From NCBI GenBank assembly GCA_964588495.1, contig CAZPPS010000004.1, forward strand, positions 1-64,000: a stretch of 64,000 nucleotides of DNA, in the 5' to 3' direction. The stretch comes from CAVPKN01 sp964588495. GTDB lineage: Bacteria > Chlamydiota > Chlamydiia > Chlamydiales > JAAKFR01. The first letter of the stretch is position 1. Each line of letters starts with the position of its first letter. The position numbers and the translations under genes are program-made. Shown piece by piece: positions 17,851-27,392 of the stretch. Below the pieces are notes generated by a model. The model was not told the origin of the DNA and did not search any database. It worked only from the letters and a program-made list of their open reading frames with translations.

Positions 17851-18588
17851 TTACATTTTGTAGGAAAGACGGAAAATCACAAGGCAGTTTTGCCGCTCAA
17901 GAGTGTACTCAAGAGGCCAAGTGGTATCAGGAACTACGACGCCCCCATAATGCCTTTTTGCCTCCTTGAAGAGGTCACATTCCAGACCCACAATCCAATG
18001 ACAACACCATAAATACTCCAAACCATATCCTAAAACCCATCCGGCTTGATCTTGTGTTTGGGTAAAAGAATGCACCTGAGGAATGGCAGTGATGTCCGAT
18101 TGCTTCAAATGAGACCTAACTTTCGATAGACCAAGCCCCGCTTTTACGTAAAACAGCACATTATTATAAGCAAAGCCTAAACGGGGTGTGATAGAAGCAA
18201 ACCAACATGTTCTTGTTTGATAGGTTGTAAAAGGTTGCGGGTTTGCTGCAAAAAGAAAAACATTGGAGGCACGATTCTTGTGCCAGCATTTATCAAAAGA
18301 ACCTTCCAGCCCAAAGACAAGGTAACCGCACTGTCTGTTAACGCCCAGCTGCGCACCAAAAGAGCCCCCATTCCCATTTTTATCGAAATGCCCCCCTTTA
18401 AGATAGGGAGCAAATAGATAGGGAAAGTCCCCAACAGCCTTTTCCAGAAAGTGGTAACGGGTTTTATTCCATGTATAGTCTTCGTTGATGCCAAAATAGA
18501 GCCCGCCCCAATGGGCTTGGGCAGGAATAATGAAAAACCACAAAGAAGCTAAAAGTACTAAAGTTTTGTATTTCATACGTTCTGTCAT
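17851..18588 (-). CDS. Putative outer-membrane beta-barrel protein
   Basis: About 245 aa. A signal peptide (YKTLVLLASLWFFIIPAQA) is followed by an HWGGLYFGI strand typical of the N-terminus of OmpA/opacity-type barrels. The rest alternates aromatic and polar residues in amphipathic strands (GYLVFGLEGSF, CWFASITPRLGFAY, VLFYVKAGLGLSK, GWVLGYGLEYLW, WIVGLECDLF) and ends in FRLSYKM, a C-terminal strand suitable for BAM recognition. An 8-stranded barrel is likely; I cannot name a family. Start codons at 18588 and 18576 are both possible. It is convergent with topA and lies just downstream of the MFS gene, on the same strand. Confidence 0.7.
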   Translation of the reverse strand: MTERMKYKTLVLLASLWFFIIPAQAHWGGLYFGINEDYTWNKTRYHFLEKAVGDFPYLFAPYLKGGHFDKNGNGGSFGAQLGVNRQCGYLVFGLEGSFDKCWHKNRASNVFLFAANPQPFTTYQTRTCWFASITPRLGFAYNNVLFYVKAGLGLSKVRSHLKQSDITAIPQVHSFTQTQDQAGWVLGYGLEYLWCCHWIVGLECDLFKEAKRHYGGVVVPDTTWPLEYTLERQNCLVIFRLSYKM

Positions 18589-18617
18589 ACACCTTAACAA
18601 GTTAATAGGAAATCAAA

Positions 18618-20336
18618 TTATTGCGTATTGCCGTAGGAAATGCGGATGGGTTCTTGGGTGAGGGCCATAAGTTGGTGAAAGCGCGATTCCTTAGGATTTG
18701 AGCTATGCTCAGAGATGTGAATGGGCATGATGGGGGCATCGATATCTTTGAAGAGTTTTGTGAGTCTGCCTTCCCATTCCTGAAGGGTTTCAGAGCGGTA
18801 ATCTATCGGATGCATGAGACACACAGAATTTCCAGAGGAAAGTTCTTTGCGGATGGCTTCAAGAGTCGGCGGACCCAGCGTGGAAAAATGTTCCATATCG
18901 ATTGGAATCAGCCGCAAAATTTTGTAGAGAGGCGAGCGATTTTTGTTTTCCATTTTTATGGGGACAATATAGCGGATCATGCGGGGAAGTGTGGACATCA
19001 CAATCACAGTATCCAGCCAGGAAGCTCTCGGAGCTACCATCAAAACAGCTTTTTTGGGATCAAGCCTTGCCTTTCCCCAAACACGTATTTTCAAGAAAAA
19101 ACGGGCCCAGAAGGCTACTGCAAGCCGGAGAACCTGATCTGCCAAAAGAAGCATCAAGGTAATTCCAACACCCAAAGTGATAAAACCCACAATTAAAAAC
19201 CCTTGAGCCGCCGATAATTTTAACCCATTTCCCAAAAGAGCCAGCAAGCCGGAAGCAATAATCACCCCCACAAAGCTTAAAAAATTGCCAGCTGCCACAT
19301 TTTGACCTCTATCTTTATCTGGACTTGCAATCTGAATAAACGAGTCGACAGGGACAATGTAGAAACCTCCACAGACTCCGAGCAAAATGAGGCATGGGGC
19401 ATCTACAAAGAAGTTGGTCGAAAAAAAGTAGAGCCCGAACATGGAGAGGGCAATTCCAAAAGCGGCAAAAGGGACAAAGCCCAGTTCCACCTCTTTTCCT
19501 GAAAGTTGTCCAGCAAAAAAAGAACCGATCCCAATGCCGATAGCTGTCATCAAAAAGAGATAGCCCCCTTGCACATCAGAAAGATGGAGCGATTGAAGAG
19601 TAAAAGGAATGATGTTGAGCTGCGTGTAGGAGCCCACAAATAAGAAATAGGCGCCGAAAACGAGGGTCGTAAACAGATAACGCCGTTTGCGCGCTTTTTT
19701 AAGGGTTTTGACAATATCTCCAATAAAATGAACGGCAATTTTTTTCCGTGAGGCCTGCGGTTTTGTTTTTTCAATTCCAAGGGAGCTTAAATATCCAAGG
19801 ACAGCGACCAGAACACAAAACGAGCCTGCGATAACAAAATTTTTATTGGTGACTTCGGTCAAAAACGAGGCGAGAAAGGTTCCAATTATGATTGCCAGGT
19901 AAGTGGTTGCCGAAATGACGCCGTTACAATGAGAAATTTTAGATTGTGGGACAATTTCGGGGATAATCCCATACTTGCACGGGGAAAAAATGGCGCTTTG
20001 CACTGCCATCAGGAAAAGAACGCTGTAGCCTGCCCACGCTGAGTGAAAGAAGAACGCTAAAACACCAAGGCATGTTGTGAGAATCTCTGTGATACGGGTA
20101 AAATAGATGATAAAACGCTTGCTGTAGCGATCGGCCATGGAACCTGCCAAAGAGGCAAGCAGTAGAAACGGGATAACAAAGACAGCGCCGGCTAGTGCCA
20201 AAATGGTGTTGCTCTCACCCTCTCCTTGCATGGCAATGAGAAAAAAGATAAGCAGAAGTTTATAGAGATTGTCATTAAGTGCTGTGAGCAGTTGTGTAAT
20301 GTTTAAAGAAGTGAAAGAAGAGAAACGTTTGGGCAT
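18618..20336 (-). CDS. ygeD: MFS transporter (LplT-like) fused to acyltransferase-like domain
   Basis: 572 aa. Residues 1-400 are a 12-segment major-facilitator protein of the LplT (lysophospholipid flippase) type (LNDNLYKLLLIFF, GSMADRYSKRFIIY). Residues about 425-572 resemble PlsC-type acyltransferases, as in the LplT-Aas pair that imports and re-acylates lysophospholipids at the inner membrane. The acyltransferase motifs are eroded. Where HX4D should be, the sequence is PRASWLD, with Arg in place of His. The FPEGTR block is replaced by MHPIDYRS. The enzyme half may therefore only bind lipid. CT641 (ygeD, from memory) has the same position beside recC/topA. Its 5' end overlaps the divergent recC start region. 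Confidence 0.8.
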   Translation of the reverse strand: MPKRFSSFTSLNITQLLTALNDNLYKLLLIFFLIAMQGEGESNTILALAGAVFVIPFLLLASLAGSMADRYSKRFIIYFTRITEILTTCLGVLAFFFHSAWAGYSVLFLMAVQSAIFSPCKYGIIPEIVPQSKISHCNGVISATTYLAIIIGTFLASFLTEVTNKNFVIAGSFCVLVAVLGYLSSLGIEKTKPQASRKKIAVHFIGDIVKTLKKARKRRYLFTTLVFGAYFLFVGSYTQLNIIPFTLQSLHLSDVQGGYLFLMTAIGIGIGSFFAGQLSGKEVELGFVPFAAFGIALSMFGLYFFSTNFFVDAPCLILLGVCGGFYIVPVDSFIQIASPDKDRGQNVAAGNFLSFVGVIIASGLLALLGNGLKLSAAQGFLIVGFITLGVGITLMLLLADQVLRLAVAFWARFFLKIRVWGKARLDPKKAVLMVAPRASWLDTVIVMSTLPRMIRYIVPIKMENKNRSPLYKILRLIPIDMEHFSTLGPPTLEAIRKELSSGNSVCLMHPIDYRSETLQEWEGRLTKLFKDIDAPIMPIHISEHSSNPKESRFHQLMALTQEPIRISYGNTQ

Positions 20337-23169
20337 AGAGAAAGGAGGGCTTTTTTACAGCAATTCCGTTGAAGTTTTATTTGAGCATCTCAAACTCAAT
20401 CTTTTTCCGAAAGAGATGGATCTATTTTCTCAAAGGATTGTCCTCGCACCCAGCCTTGGAATGAAACAGTGGATTCAAATGAAAATCGCCACATCTTGCT
20501 CAGTTTCATGCGGTCTCGACATGCAGTTTCTCAACCAGGGAATCGCTGGGTTACTGGAACAAATTTACTGTCCCAAAAAAACGCACAACCCCTCAAAACT
20601 CGAATTATTTCTCCTCGTCTTCAATGCGATTGGCAAACTTTTAGATTTAAGCGACCCTCTTGTGGTGCCATTGATTCAATATATCGGAGGCAAAGAAAAA
20701 AGAAAGATCTCTGTTGCCAATCATTTGACGCAGTTGTTTGAAAAATATGCCGTTTACGGCCACATAGAAAACCTTAAAATCAACAACTGGCAGCAGCTTG
20801 TGTGGAAAGAGGTTTTTCAACAATGTGACGTTGAGCAGAACATTATCCGGAGTTGCATTTCGAAAGAAAAAATTCCCGATTTATCTGTCCACCTGTTTGC
20901 TTTTAGCCACATTAGCCCCCTTTATTTCGAATTTTTTTGTAAAACTTCTCAGCATGTCCCCGTCTACATTTATCAACTCTCCCCCTGTCAGGAGTTTTGG
21001 AGCGATTTGACAGAAGATCACTCCTCATTACTGGTCAGCTTTGGAAAAGTGGCCAGAGAAATGGCTAAAATGATTGAAAAAAGCGAGGTCACCGCAGAAG
21101 AGAGCTACCTCATTTTTGCTGGCAATACGCGGCTAAAACAGCTCCAAAGGGAACTCTTAACACTCCAACCTGAAGAGCTTTTGGAAGAAGATGACTCTCT
21201 TCAAATCCACATCTCTACAACACCTCACAACGAAGTTCTCAATCTTTACCGTGTCCTACACAAGCTTTTGGAGACCGGTCAAGTAGAGCCCAAAGACGTG
21301 ATTGTCATGGCGCCTCAAATTGAAAATTATGTTCCCTATATTCAATCCATTTTCGGCAAAGAGATCGGCTACCAGATTTCAGATTTACCCTTTCAGAAGA
21401 ATCACAAAACCTGTTCGGCTCTTTTTTTGCTCTTGGAGCTCGAAGAGAAAAGATGGAATACAAATGCTGTTCTAGAACTGCTCCAGCACCCTTTGTTTCA
21501 AAAAAAACAGGGCTTTACAGAAGATGATTTATTCCAAATCAAACGGTGGATACAACAAACCGGGGTCAGCTGGGGAATGGATGCTGAGCATCGACAAGAG
21601 CTTTTGCAAAAGGCCCATTGTTCAAAACCCCTGCATGAGGGTTCCTCAACGTGGCTGCAAAGCTTAGGCTCTCTTGTGGAAGAGCTGGCAATCAACAGCG
21701 ATAAAATCGAGCTCCAACAGGGAGAACTTTTAGGAGATTTTCTTGTTTTGATCCAAAATCTCCACAAAGAACTTAAAAAACTAGGCGAGTCCAAAACCAT
21801 TTCGGATTGGATTTTGTTTTTCAAATCGCTCTTGGACACTTATTTTTCAAAAGATGACGAGGAAGAAACTCTTTTTACAGAATTTGAAAAATATAAATCC
21901 CACGAGGAGCTCTATACTTTTTCTCTGATTTATTTTTTATTGAAGGAACACACCCAAAAAAGGAGCGTCACGGTCCATCCCAATCACTGCCAGGCGATCC
22001 GTTTTTGTTCTCTGATGCCCATGCGGGCAATCCCTGCCAAAATCATCTGTATGCTTGGAATGAACCATGATGCCTTTCCCCGCAGGGATGAGCTGGGCTC
22101 TTTGGATCTTTTAAAAGAAGGATTTGCTCCCGACTACATGCCAGGACGTGCCGATTTTGACCGGTCTCTATTTCTCGAAGTGATCCTTTCTGCCAGACAA
22201 AAACTCATCATGAGCTATTTGGGCAAAAATCCTTACGATCTGACAGAGCTTCCCCCCTCAAGTGTCCTTGAAAGAATGCTTCCCTATGTGGCAAAAAGTC
22301 AAATCTTTGTCTCTTCAAACTCCCTTTCTGCCTCTCAGAATATCTCTTCTACATTTTCAATTGTTTTACCGAAGCTGGAATTGCCTAAAGGGGAAATCTT
22401 CATCAATATCGCCGATTTGAACCGGAGCGTACGTTCCCCACTGCGCCACTTTCTACGGGCTTCTGGGCTCAAATTTGAAGAAGAGCAGGAACTTGCATCA
22501 GAAGAGCCTTTTTCTCTCACTCCGCTTAAAAAAAGCCTGCTCCGCAAAGCTGCCCTAAAAGGGGGCGTAGAATATGCCCTTCATCTGGGAGAAAAAGAGG
22601 GCTATTTCCCAATCGGAGCCCTAAAGACGGCTGCAAAGTTGCAAATCGTGGATGAACTTGAAAATTTGGAAAAGCAAAAGCTCGAACGGATCAAAATAGA
22701 ACCCTTTCCCATCCAAATATCAGAAGATTTGACGGCGCATTTGTGGGGGGAAGTGGAAGATGTCTATGAAGAGGGACTTGCAAATTCGGGCAAAAAAAGC
22801 TTTAAAGCTGCTGTCAAAGCCCTTCCCAATTATTTAGTGTTGAATAGTTATCTACACAAACAACAAAATTTTGCTTTTTTGGGTTCAAATGATGTCTTAA
22901 GCCCATTTTTTGAGGATCCAAAAGCCCATTTGAAGGATCTGATTTGTTATCATTTCCAATCTCAAAAAACACCTCTCTACTTTACTTTGGAATGGATTGA
23001 GCCCATTTTGAAACAGGATGTCAAAAAACTTGAAGAGACCGAGATTTATGATGCCGCTCTTCAGTGGCAAATCAGAGGAAGAGGAAAGATAGATTATAAC
23101 GAACTCCTTTCAGCCTATCACCCCTTAGTTGAAAAGCTCTACCGGGGGATGCACGATGCCTGGTTTTGA
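20299..23169 (+). CDS. recC: Exodeoxyribonuclease V gamma subunit RecC
   Basis: About 956 aa from the ATG at 20299. RecC recognises Chi and scaffolds the RecBCD helicase-nuclease. The homology starts at LFYSNSVEVLFEHLK, the usual RecC N-terminus. RIVLAPSLGMKQWIQM, LFAFSHISPLYFEFF, IHISTTPHNEVLNLYRVLH and ICMLGMNHDAFPRRD are recognisable RecC blocks. It is shorter than E. coli RecC (1122). The start is uncertain: ATGs at 20269 and 20299 both lie inside the divergent MFS gene, and a good AAAGGAGG site at 20341 is not followed by an ATG. The stop overlaps the recB start. Confidence 0.9.
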   Translation: MFKEVKEEKRLGIEKGGLFYSNSVEVLFEHLKLNLFPKEMDLFSQRIVLAPSLGMKQWIQMKIATSCSVSCGLDMQFLNQGIAGLLEQIYCPKKTHNPSKLELFLLVFNAIGKLLDLSDPLVVPLIQYIGGKEKRKISVANHLTQLFEKYAVYGHIENLKINNWQQLVWKEVFQQCDVEQNIIRSCISKEKIPDLSVHLFAFSHISPLYFEFFCKTSQHVPVYIYQLSPCQEFWSDLTEDHSSLLVSFGKVAREMAKMIEKSEVTAEESYLIFAGNTRLKQLQRELLTLQPEELLEEDDSLQIHISTTPHNEVLNLYRVLHKLLETGQVEPKDVIVMAPQIENYVPYIQSIFGKEIGYQISDLPFQKNHKTCSALFLLLELEEKRWNTNAVLELLQHPLFQKKQGFTEDDLFQIKRWIQQTGVSWGMDAEHRQELLQKAHCSKPLHEGSSTWLQSLGSLVEELAINSDKIELQQGELLGDFLVLIQNLHKELKKLGESKTISDWILFFKSLLDTYFSKDDEEETLFTEFEKYKSHEELYTFSLIYFLLKEHTQKRSVTVHPNHCQAIRFCSLMPMRAIPAKIICMLGMNHDAFPRRDELGSLDLLKEGFAPDYMPGRADFDRSLFLEVILSARQKLIMSYLGKNPYDLTELPPSSVLERMLPYVAKSQIFVSSNSLSASQNISSTFSIVLPKLELPKGEIFINIADLNRSVRSPLRHFLRASGLKFEEEQELASEEPFSLTPLKKSLLRKAALKGGVEYALHLGEKEGYFPIGALKTAAKLQIVDELENLEKQKLERIKIEPFPIQISEDLTAHLWGEVEDVYEEGLANSGKKSFKAAVKALPNYLVLNSYLHKQQNFAFLGSNDVLSPFFEDPKAHLKDLICYHFQSQKTPLYFTLEWIEPILKQDVKKLEETEIYDAALQWQIRGRGKIDYNELLSAYHPLVEKLYRGMHDAWF

Positions 23170-26023
23170 CATTTTGGATCCCACATTGAATCTGAAACGG
23201 GATTATTTTATTGAAGCCTCTGCGGGCACTGGAAAAACTTTTACCATCGAAAATGCCGTTTTGCGTCTTGTCGAAGAGGGTATTAGCATTGATCAAATCC
23301 TTGTAGTGACCTTTACAAGAGCTGCGACATTAGAGCTCAAAACAAGAATCCGACATGCCATGGAAGCCAAAAAGTTGCAGAGCGCCCTTTTGGCCTTTGA
23401 TGAGGCTAAAATCTTTACAATCCATGGTTTTTGCTTTAATACATTGAAAGAAAATGCCTTTGAGACTGGATTCAATCTATCTGCCAATGAAGAATGTTCC
23501 TCCATTGCCAGCTACAAACGGATTTTTAAAGATTTCTTACGCACACATGTGAGCGAAGACGAGATCCATCCCAAACAGCTTTTGATTCTGCTTAAGCAAA
23601 ATAGAAATGATCCTTTGTTGATTTTGAAAAGCTTTTCGAAGGCTTTACCCTCAAATGTTCGAAAATTTGCAGAAGTTGCGGCGGATCTAAAACAGGAATT
23701 TGCAAGCTTAAATTTTGATTTTGAAGATCTTATAGAATTAGCTCCCTTGTTTGGAAAGATGTGCGATCGGAAAAAACAACTTAAAGCAGAAAATGTAGAG
23801 GGTCTAAAAAGGTTTGTAGAGCTATTTTCCGATTTCCAAACCCACAAACTTTTTGATTTGCCAATTTTGAAAATGGTTCCGGACAACCTTTTAAAAAATA
23901 AGGGGCCTTATCCAGAGATTCTTCAAAAGCTGAATGAAAAAATCATCCCTTTGCTTGCTGAAATTTCAGATCCAGAACAGATCCAAAACCGCCTTTTCAC
24001 CCTTTTTAGCCAGTTTTTGGAACATGTCGCACGCAAAGAAGACCTGTTTTTCTACGACGATTTGCTAGAAATGATGCAACAATGTGTCCACGACCCCCTT
24101 TTTGCTGAAAAAGTGAGGAGCAAATATAAAGCCGTTTTGATCGACGAGTTCCAGGATACCGATTCCATGCAGTGGGAAATTTTCTCGACGCTATTTTTTG
24201 GACATGTCCCTCTCTACCTTGTAGGAGATCCCAAACAATCCATTTACCGTTTCAGAGGAGCCGATCTCTACACATACATGAAGGCAAAATCGTCGATGCA
24301 AGAGGAGTCCAAAGTGACCCTTACACGGAATTTTAGATCAGATGGCAACCTTGTCGCTGCTCTCAATGCCCTTTTTGGAAAAGCTGAGAGATTGATCACC
24401 CTTCCAAAATCAAACGAGGTCCTGACCATTCCCCAAATTGTGGCAGCCCTTCCAAAAAGCGAAGATGGAAAAATTATCTTTTGCAAGGCAACCCAGGAAC
24501 GTGAGCTTTTTTCTTTCATCAACGCTGAGATTGAAACGCTCCATCAAATGCATCATATCCCTTATAGCTCTTTTGCTGTTTTGGTGAAGGATCACTCGCA
24601 GGCAAACCGTTTTTGTTCTCAAAGCCCTACCCCTTGTGCCACCAAAAAAACAGCTAGTTTGCTTGAAAGTGATGCTTTTTATGTGCTTGAAGATCTGTTG
24701 CAAGCGGTTTGCAATCCCAGAGAGCGCTTCTCTGTTGTCAAAGCGCTTGGCTCTTCTCTTTTTGCAATTCCTCTTGAGGAGCTGCCAGCTCTTTTTGAAA
24801 GTAAGCTCGCACTTTTCTTTCGCTATCAAGACATTTTGCAGTGTGAGGGCATTTTGGGACTGTTTAAAACCCTCTCTCAAGAACTCAATTTCTCTGAGAA
24901 CTCTCTGTTCCAAGATCTTTTGCAGCTTGTCGAACTGATCGCAGAAAACACGCAAACGCCCAGCGAATGTCTTCCCTACCTTTTAAAACTGAAACAGGAA
25001 GATCCTGAAGCTGAAATTTTAAGATGTCGGGCAAAGGGAACAGAAGATGCCATTCAAGTCATGACTATGCATGTCTCTAAAGGACTGGAATTTGAAGTGG
25101 TTTTTCCAATTGGATTGATCTCTTCCTACGATTTGGAAGAAGAAGAAACGGTGTCAGAAACGATGAGACAGCTCTATGTCGCTATGACCCGGGCCAAAAA
25201 AAGACTCTACTTGCCGGTTACCGAAAAACAAAATACACCGATGCACTATTTTCTAAGCCAGGCACTAGGAGATGAGTCTCTCGAAACGTTTACCAAGCGC
25301 CTCTCCAATTTTCTATTGATCGATTGCACACAAGAAAATAGAGTGATCTTGAAACAAAAGCCCCCTTGTGCCCCTGTAGAGCCTGTTTTACCTCCCCTTA
25401 AATTTTTGAATTCTTTTATCCATTCCTACACTTCCCTAGCCACTAAAAAAACGTTAGATCCGCTACAAATTGATGAAAATCAACTGCCTGCTGGGGCAGA
25501 AACGGGAGTGATTTTGCACGCCCTGTTTGAAAATCTCGATTTTCAAATCAAAAAAGAGAACCTGCAGAAATTTGTAGCTTTTCAACTCAAAAAAACGATT
25601 TTGGAACCCTGGCTGGAAACTGTTGAAAAAATTGTCTGGCAGGCCCTTCAGGCTCAATTTCAGGGGTTAGCTGGTCCCTTTTCCCTAAATTCCCTTGAAA
25701 AGGGAAAAATGAAAAGGGAGCTTGAGTTTTTGTATCCACAAAATGACTCAGAGAACTTTGTGAAGGGGTTTATAGATCTGTTTTTTGAACACAACGGCTA
25801 TTATTACATCATCGACTGGAAATCAAATTATCTGGAAAGCTATGATGAGCCGACGCTTTTAAAAGCCATTGAGGACCATGATTATAGCTTGCAAGCAACG
25901 ATCTATGAAAAGGCCGCGCTTAAATACCTCAAACTTTTTGATGCCGAAGATAAGTTTGGGGGCATTTTCTTTGTATTTCTAAGAGGTCTTATTCATGGAG
26001 AAGGGATTTACAAATATGTTTGA
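23156..26023 (+). CDS. recB: Exodeoxyribonuclease V beta subunit RecB
   Basis: About 955 aa from the ATG at 23156 (preceded by CGGGGG), overlapping the end of recC by 14 nt. RecB is the 3'-5' helicase and nuclease of RecBCD. Walker A is EASAGTGKT (about residues 20-28). Also seen are FTRAATLELK (Ia), LIDEFQDTD (II), LVGDPKQSIYRFRGADLY (III), VMTMHVSKGLEF (V) and LYVAMTRAKKRLY (VI). The C-terminal nuclease motif is complete: FVKGFIDLFFEHNG, then IIDWKSNYL near residue 885. It is about 200 residues shorter than E. coli RecB, mainly in the middle, but no key motif is missing. Confidence 0.95.
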   Translation: MPGFDILDPTLNLKRDYFIEASAGTGKTFTIENAVLRLVEEGISIDQILVVTFTRAATLELKTRIRHAMEAKKLQSALLAFDEAKIFTIHGFCFNTLKENAFETGFNLSANEECSSIASYKRIFKDFLRTHVSEDEIHPKQLLILLKQNRNDPLLILKSFSKALPSNVRKFAEVAADLKQEFASLNFDFEDLIELAPLFGKMCDRKKQLKAENVEGLKRFVELFSDFQTHKLFDLPILKMVPDNLLKNKGPYPEILQKLNEKIIPLLAEISDPEQIQNRLFTLFSQFLEHVARKEDLFFYDDLLEMMQQCVHDPLFAEKVRSKYKAVLIDEFQDTDSMQWEIFSTLFFGHVPLYLVGDPKQSIYRFRGADLYTYMKAKSSMQEESKVTLTRNFRSDGNLVAALNALFGKAERLITLPKSNEVLTIPQIVAALPKSEDGKIIFCKATQERELFSFINAEIETLHQMHHIPYSSFAVLVKDHSQANRFCSQSPTPCATKKTASLLESDAFYVLEDLLQAVCNPRERFSVVKALGSSLFAIPLEELPALFESKLALFFRYQDILQCEGILGLFKTLSQELNFSENSLFQDLLQLVELIAENTQTPSECLPYLLKLKQEDPEAEILRCRAKGTEDAIQVMTMHVSKGLEFEVVFPIGLISSYDLEEEETVSETMRQLYVAMTRAKKRLYLPVTEKQNTPMHYFLSQALGDESLETFTKRLSNFLLIDCTQENRVILKQKPPCAPVEPVLPPLKFLNSFIHSYTSLATKKTLDPLQIDENQLPAGAETGVILHALFENLDFQIKKENLQKFVAFQLKKTILEPWLETVEKIVWQALQAQFQGLAGPFSLNSLEKGKMKRELEFLYPQNDSENFVKGFIDLFFEHNGYYYIIDWKSNYLESYDEPTLLKAIEDHDYSLQATIYEKAALKYLKLFDAEDKFGGIFFVFLRGLIHGEGIYKYV

Positions 26024-27353
26024 AGCTGATTTTCATCCCATAGATACTATTTTTGCACAAAAGATATGTCCTGATGGATCTCTAGAGGTAAAAAACTTTT
26101 TAGCTCGCTTGCTGCAATCAGCACGCAGCGGCCACATGTTTCTTGAAACCTCGGATGAGAGCTTTTTGCCACACTCCCTTTTTGAGCAGTTCCTCGTTAA
26201 AGAAAAAAATCGGATTTATCTGAGAAGGAACTGGGAGTGCGAAAATCAATTTATCGAACACCTCAAACGGCTAAAATCACAAAAGCCCACCCTCATGCTA
26301 GATATTTCTGCCGAGCTTGAACAACTTCCATTAAATACAGAACAGAAAGCTGCTATTTGCAAAAGTGCCCAAAACACTCTGACACTCATTTCTGGAGGAC
26401 CGGGAACAGGAAAAACATATACAGCGGCTACCATGATCCGCCTTTTCTACGAAATGGGCATAAAAAATGTTGTGATTGCAGCTCCGACTGGCAAAGCTGT
26501 TGCCAATTTAAGAAGAGCCTTAAATGATTTGAGCGACAAATGCGTGTTCACAACATTGCATGCTCTTGTGAGACAAACAAGGATCCACGCCGATTTGATC
26601 GTCGTCGATGAAGGATCTATGGTGGATGCCATCCGGATGAAAGAGCTGTTTGCCGCTGTCAAAGAGGGTGCCAGGTTGATTCTTTTGGGAGATAAAGATC
26701 AATTGCCTCCCATCGAGTCTGGCAATTTCTTCTCAGATCTTGCGCACGATCAAAATTTGGTTGCGGAGCTTAAAGTTTGTTTACGTGCAGAGCTTAAAAG
26801 TATTGTTGACCTTGCAGAAAGCGTCAACGGGCGACGCATGATCCCCTATTCTCCTCTGCCCGATCTCAAAGAGCTCATCAACTATGTTATCAACTCTAAC
26901 GTGCAGCTTCTCACTCCTTTAAAAAGGGGAATGTATGGAGCCGATTTTCTCAACCAACTCCTCTATCGAGAACACCAAAAAAGGGGAGCCAGAGAAATTC
27001 CGATCATGATCACCGTCAATGATCCCCAACTGAACCTATTTAACGGAGATGTGGGAATTCTAGCTGAAAACAAGGCCCTTTTTACTGGGGGAAGGGAGAT
27101 TTGCGAACATCAACTCCCACATTATGTATACGCCTATGCCATCTCTGTCCACAAAAGTCAGGGAAGTGAATATGACAATACGCTTGTTCTTCTACCAAAA
27201 GGCTCTGAAGTTTTTGGCAAAGAAATGCTCTACACAGCAATCACAAGGGCCAAAAAACAGGTCACCGTCCTGGCAGATGAAGGGGTCGTCGAAGCCCTTC
27301 TCCAATCCAACCGCACCCGCAGATCCGCCCTTTTGGATAATCTGATTGAGTGA
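26016..27353 (+). CDS. recD: Exodeoxyribonuclease V alpha subunit RecD
   Basis: About 445 aa from the ATG at 26016, which has a GGAGAAGGGA ribosome site seven nt upstream and overlaps the recB stop by 8 nt. RecD is the 5'-3' helicase of RecBCD. Walker A is SGGPGTGKT (near residues 127-134), then AAPTGKAVANLRRAL, LIVVDEGSMVDA (II), LLGDKDQLPPIESG (III) and the UvrD_C_2 end YAISVHKSQGSEYD with LYTAITRAKKQV. It is much shorter than E. coli RecD (608): the N-terminal domain is reduced. With recC and recB it makes a complete, overlapping recCBD operon. Confidence 0.92.
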   Translation: MFEADFHPIDTIFAQKICPDGSLEVKNFLARLLQSARSGHMFLETSDESFLPHSLFEQFLVKEKNRIYLRRNWECENQFIEHLKRLKSQKPTLMLDISAELEQLPLNTEQKAAICKSAQNTLTLISGGPGTGKTYTAATMIRLFYEMGIKNVVIAAPTGKAVANLRRALNDLSDKCVFTTLHALVRQTRIHADLIVVDEGSMVDAIRMKELFAAVKEGARLILLGDKDQLPPIESGNFFSDLAHDQNLVAELKVCLRAELKSIVDLAESVNGRRMIPYSPLPDLKELINYVINSNVQLLTPLKRGMYGADFLNQLLYREHQKRGAREIPIMITVNDPQLNLFNGDVGILAENKALFTGGREICEHQLPHYVYAYAISVHKSQGSEYDNTLVLLPKGSEVFGKEMLYTAITRAKKQVTVLADEGVVEALLQSNRTRRSALLDNLIE

Positions 27354-27392
27354 GCTGCGCCAGATATTAAGAAAAGTCTCTGCCTAAGTAGC

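Noticed and set aside
20299..27353. recCBD plus the later DUF234 ATPase as a defence island.
   Set aside because: recC-recB beside ygeD and topA is conserved chlamydial core order, and the DUF234 gene is 31 kb away. No restriction, toxin or Cas gene was found.
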